NCBI RefSeq assembly: GCF_029762515.1
Contig: NZ_JARVGN010000004.1
Coordinates: forward strand, 1-16,142
From: Methanocalculus sp.
Lineage (GTDB): Archaea > Halobacteriota > Methanomicrobia > Methanomicrobiales > Methanocorpusculaceae
Length of the DNA stretch: 16,142 nucleotides
Reading direction: 5' to 3'
Shown here: positions 15,778-16,142 of the stretch, piece after piece
Layout of the letters: every line of letters starts with the position of its first letter
Position numbering within the stretch: position 1 is the first letter of the stretch
Made by a program: the position numbers and the translations under genes
The notes under the pieces: generated by a model
Database searches by the model: none
What the model was told of the DNA's origin: nothing
What the model saw: only the letters and a program-made list of their open reading frames with translations

Positions 15778-16142
15778 TCAATGAGGTCGGCAGGCAAGCG
15801 ACCAGTCCTGAGCGATGCGGTCGTCTCTGTATCGAGTGTCAGGTAGGTTTGGTATCATTGGAAGACCTATGAGCTCTATTTTTGAGAAAAGACGGGTTAA
15901 TAACATGTCTTTCCCTCTGACGACTAATCCGTACTCTTTTGAGGTATTTTTGAAAACCGTCTTGCCCGGGACCGGTTTGTACCCGTGCACGTTCGGCGAC
16001 CCCGAACGTCGTGATGATGGGCCTCTCGCAGCGTCCGGCGGGAATTTGTCCAGGTAAAGATCCGAGGCCTCCTGAGGGTGGCCCCCGCCTCTTCCACAGT
16101 TCAGCCCTCCACCGCTCTGCCCGGGCCGACGGTGTCGATTTC
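15778..16142 (-). other. Minus-strand open frame running off the right edge, unrecognised
   Basis: A frame with no stop runs from the window edge to a stop at 15778-15780, about 121 codons. The right part is Gly/Arg/Pro-rich and looks non-coding. The left part (from about 15990) reads HGYKPVPGKTVFKNTSKEYG and onward, with more ordinary composition, ending near RDDRIAQDWSLACRPH. I recognise no family. It may be the 3' end of a gene outside the window, a decayed gene, or a chance frame in GC-rich DNA. It contains the 15989-16009 hairpin. Confidence 0.2.
15989..16009. repeat. Strong hairpin with 8-bp arms
   Basis: ACGTTCGG (15989-15996) and CCGAACGT (16002-16009) are perfect inverted copies around a 5-nt loop, CGACC. 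The structure is stable as RNA on either strand. No T-run follows on the plus or minus strand within about 20 bases. It could be a processed RNA structure, a mobile-element or inverted-repeat remnant, or a regulatory hairpin. Confidence 0.6.

Larger units (their letters stand above)
15615..16142. other. Right flank without a recognised gene
   Basis: These 528 bases follow the regulator and look more GC-rich toward the right edge. I recognise no RNA gene, insertion-sequence end or convincing transcription terminator; no long T-run follows either hairpin. Two inverted repeats are listed separately. Short open frames exist on both strands, the longest being a minus frame open to the window edge. 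Confidence 0.6.

Overview
The window holds a complete type I-D CRISPR-Cas locus, almost certainly from an archaeon. A mesophilic, methanogen-like euryarchaeon is my best guess. The archaeal reading rests on a Csa3-type CARF regulator, TATA-like boxes at archaeal spacing, a probably leaderless regulator mRNA, and strong GGAGG ribosome binding sites inside the operon. The genus cannot be fixed from the sequence.

Layout. (1) 1-4880: a CRISPR array of 66 full 37-bp repeats with 34-41 nt spacers. It is cut by the left edge, where base 1 is the last base of another repeat. The ATTGAAAC end of the repeat shows that the array is transcribed on the minus strand, so its leader is on the right. The leftmost (oldest) spacer occurs three times in tandem. 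(2) 4881-5046: the leader, with a TATA-like box inside an inverted repeat. (3) 14871-5047, minus strand: eight tightly packed or overlapping genes in the order cas6, csc3 (cas10d), csc2 (cas7), csc1 (cas5), cas3', cas4, cas1, cas2. A ninth product, the small subunit Cas11d, is very likely made from an internal start near the end of csc3. (4) 14872-14960: a divergent control region with TGCA half-sites on one helical face and a TATA box readable on both strands. (5) 14961-15614, plus strand: a CARF-wHTH regulator of the Csa3 family. (6) 15615-16142: a flank with no gene I recognise, two inverted repeats, and one open frame running off the right edge.

How it works together. Cas6 cuts the minus-strand transcript of the array into crRNAs with an 8-nt handle. 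Csc1, Csc2, Csc3 and Cas11d form the I-D effector around the crRNA. Csc3 carries the HD nuclease, and the separate Cas3' supplies the helicase motor, which is the type I-D division of labour. Cas4, Cas1 and Cas2 select and insert new spacers at the leader end. The divergent Csa3-like protein is well placed to control the cas promoter, its own promoter, and possibly the leader.
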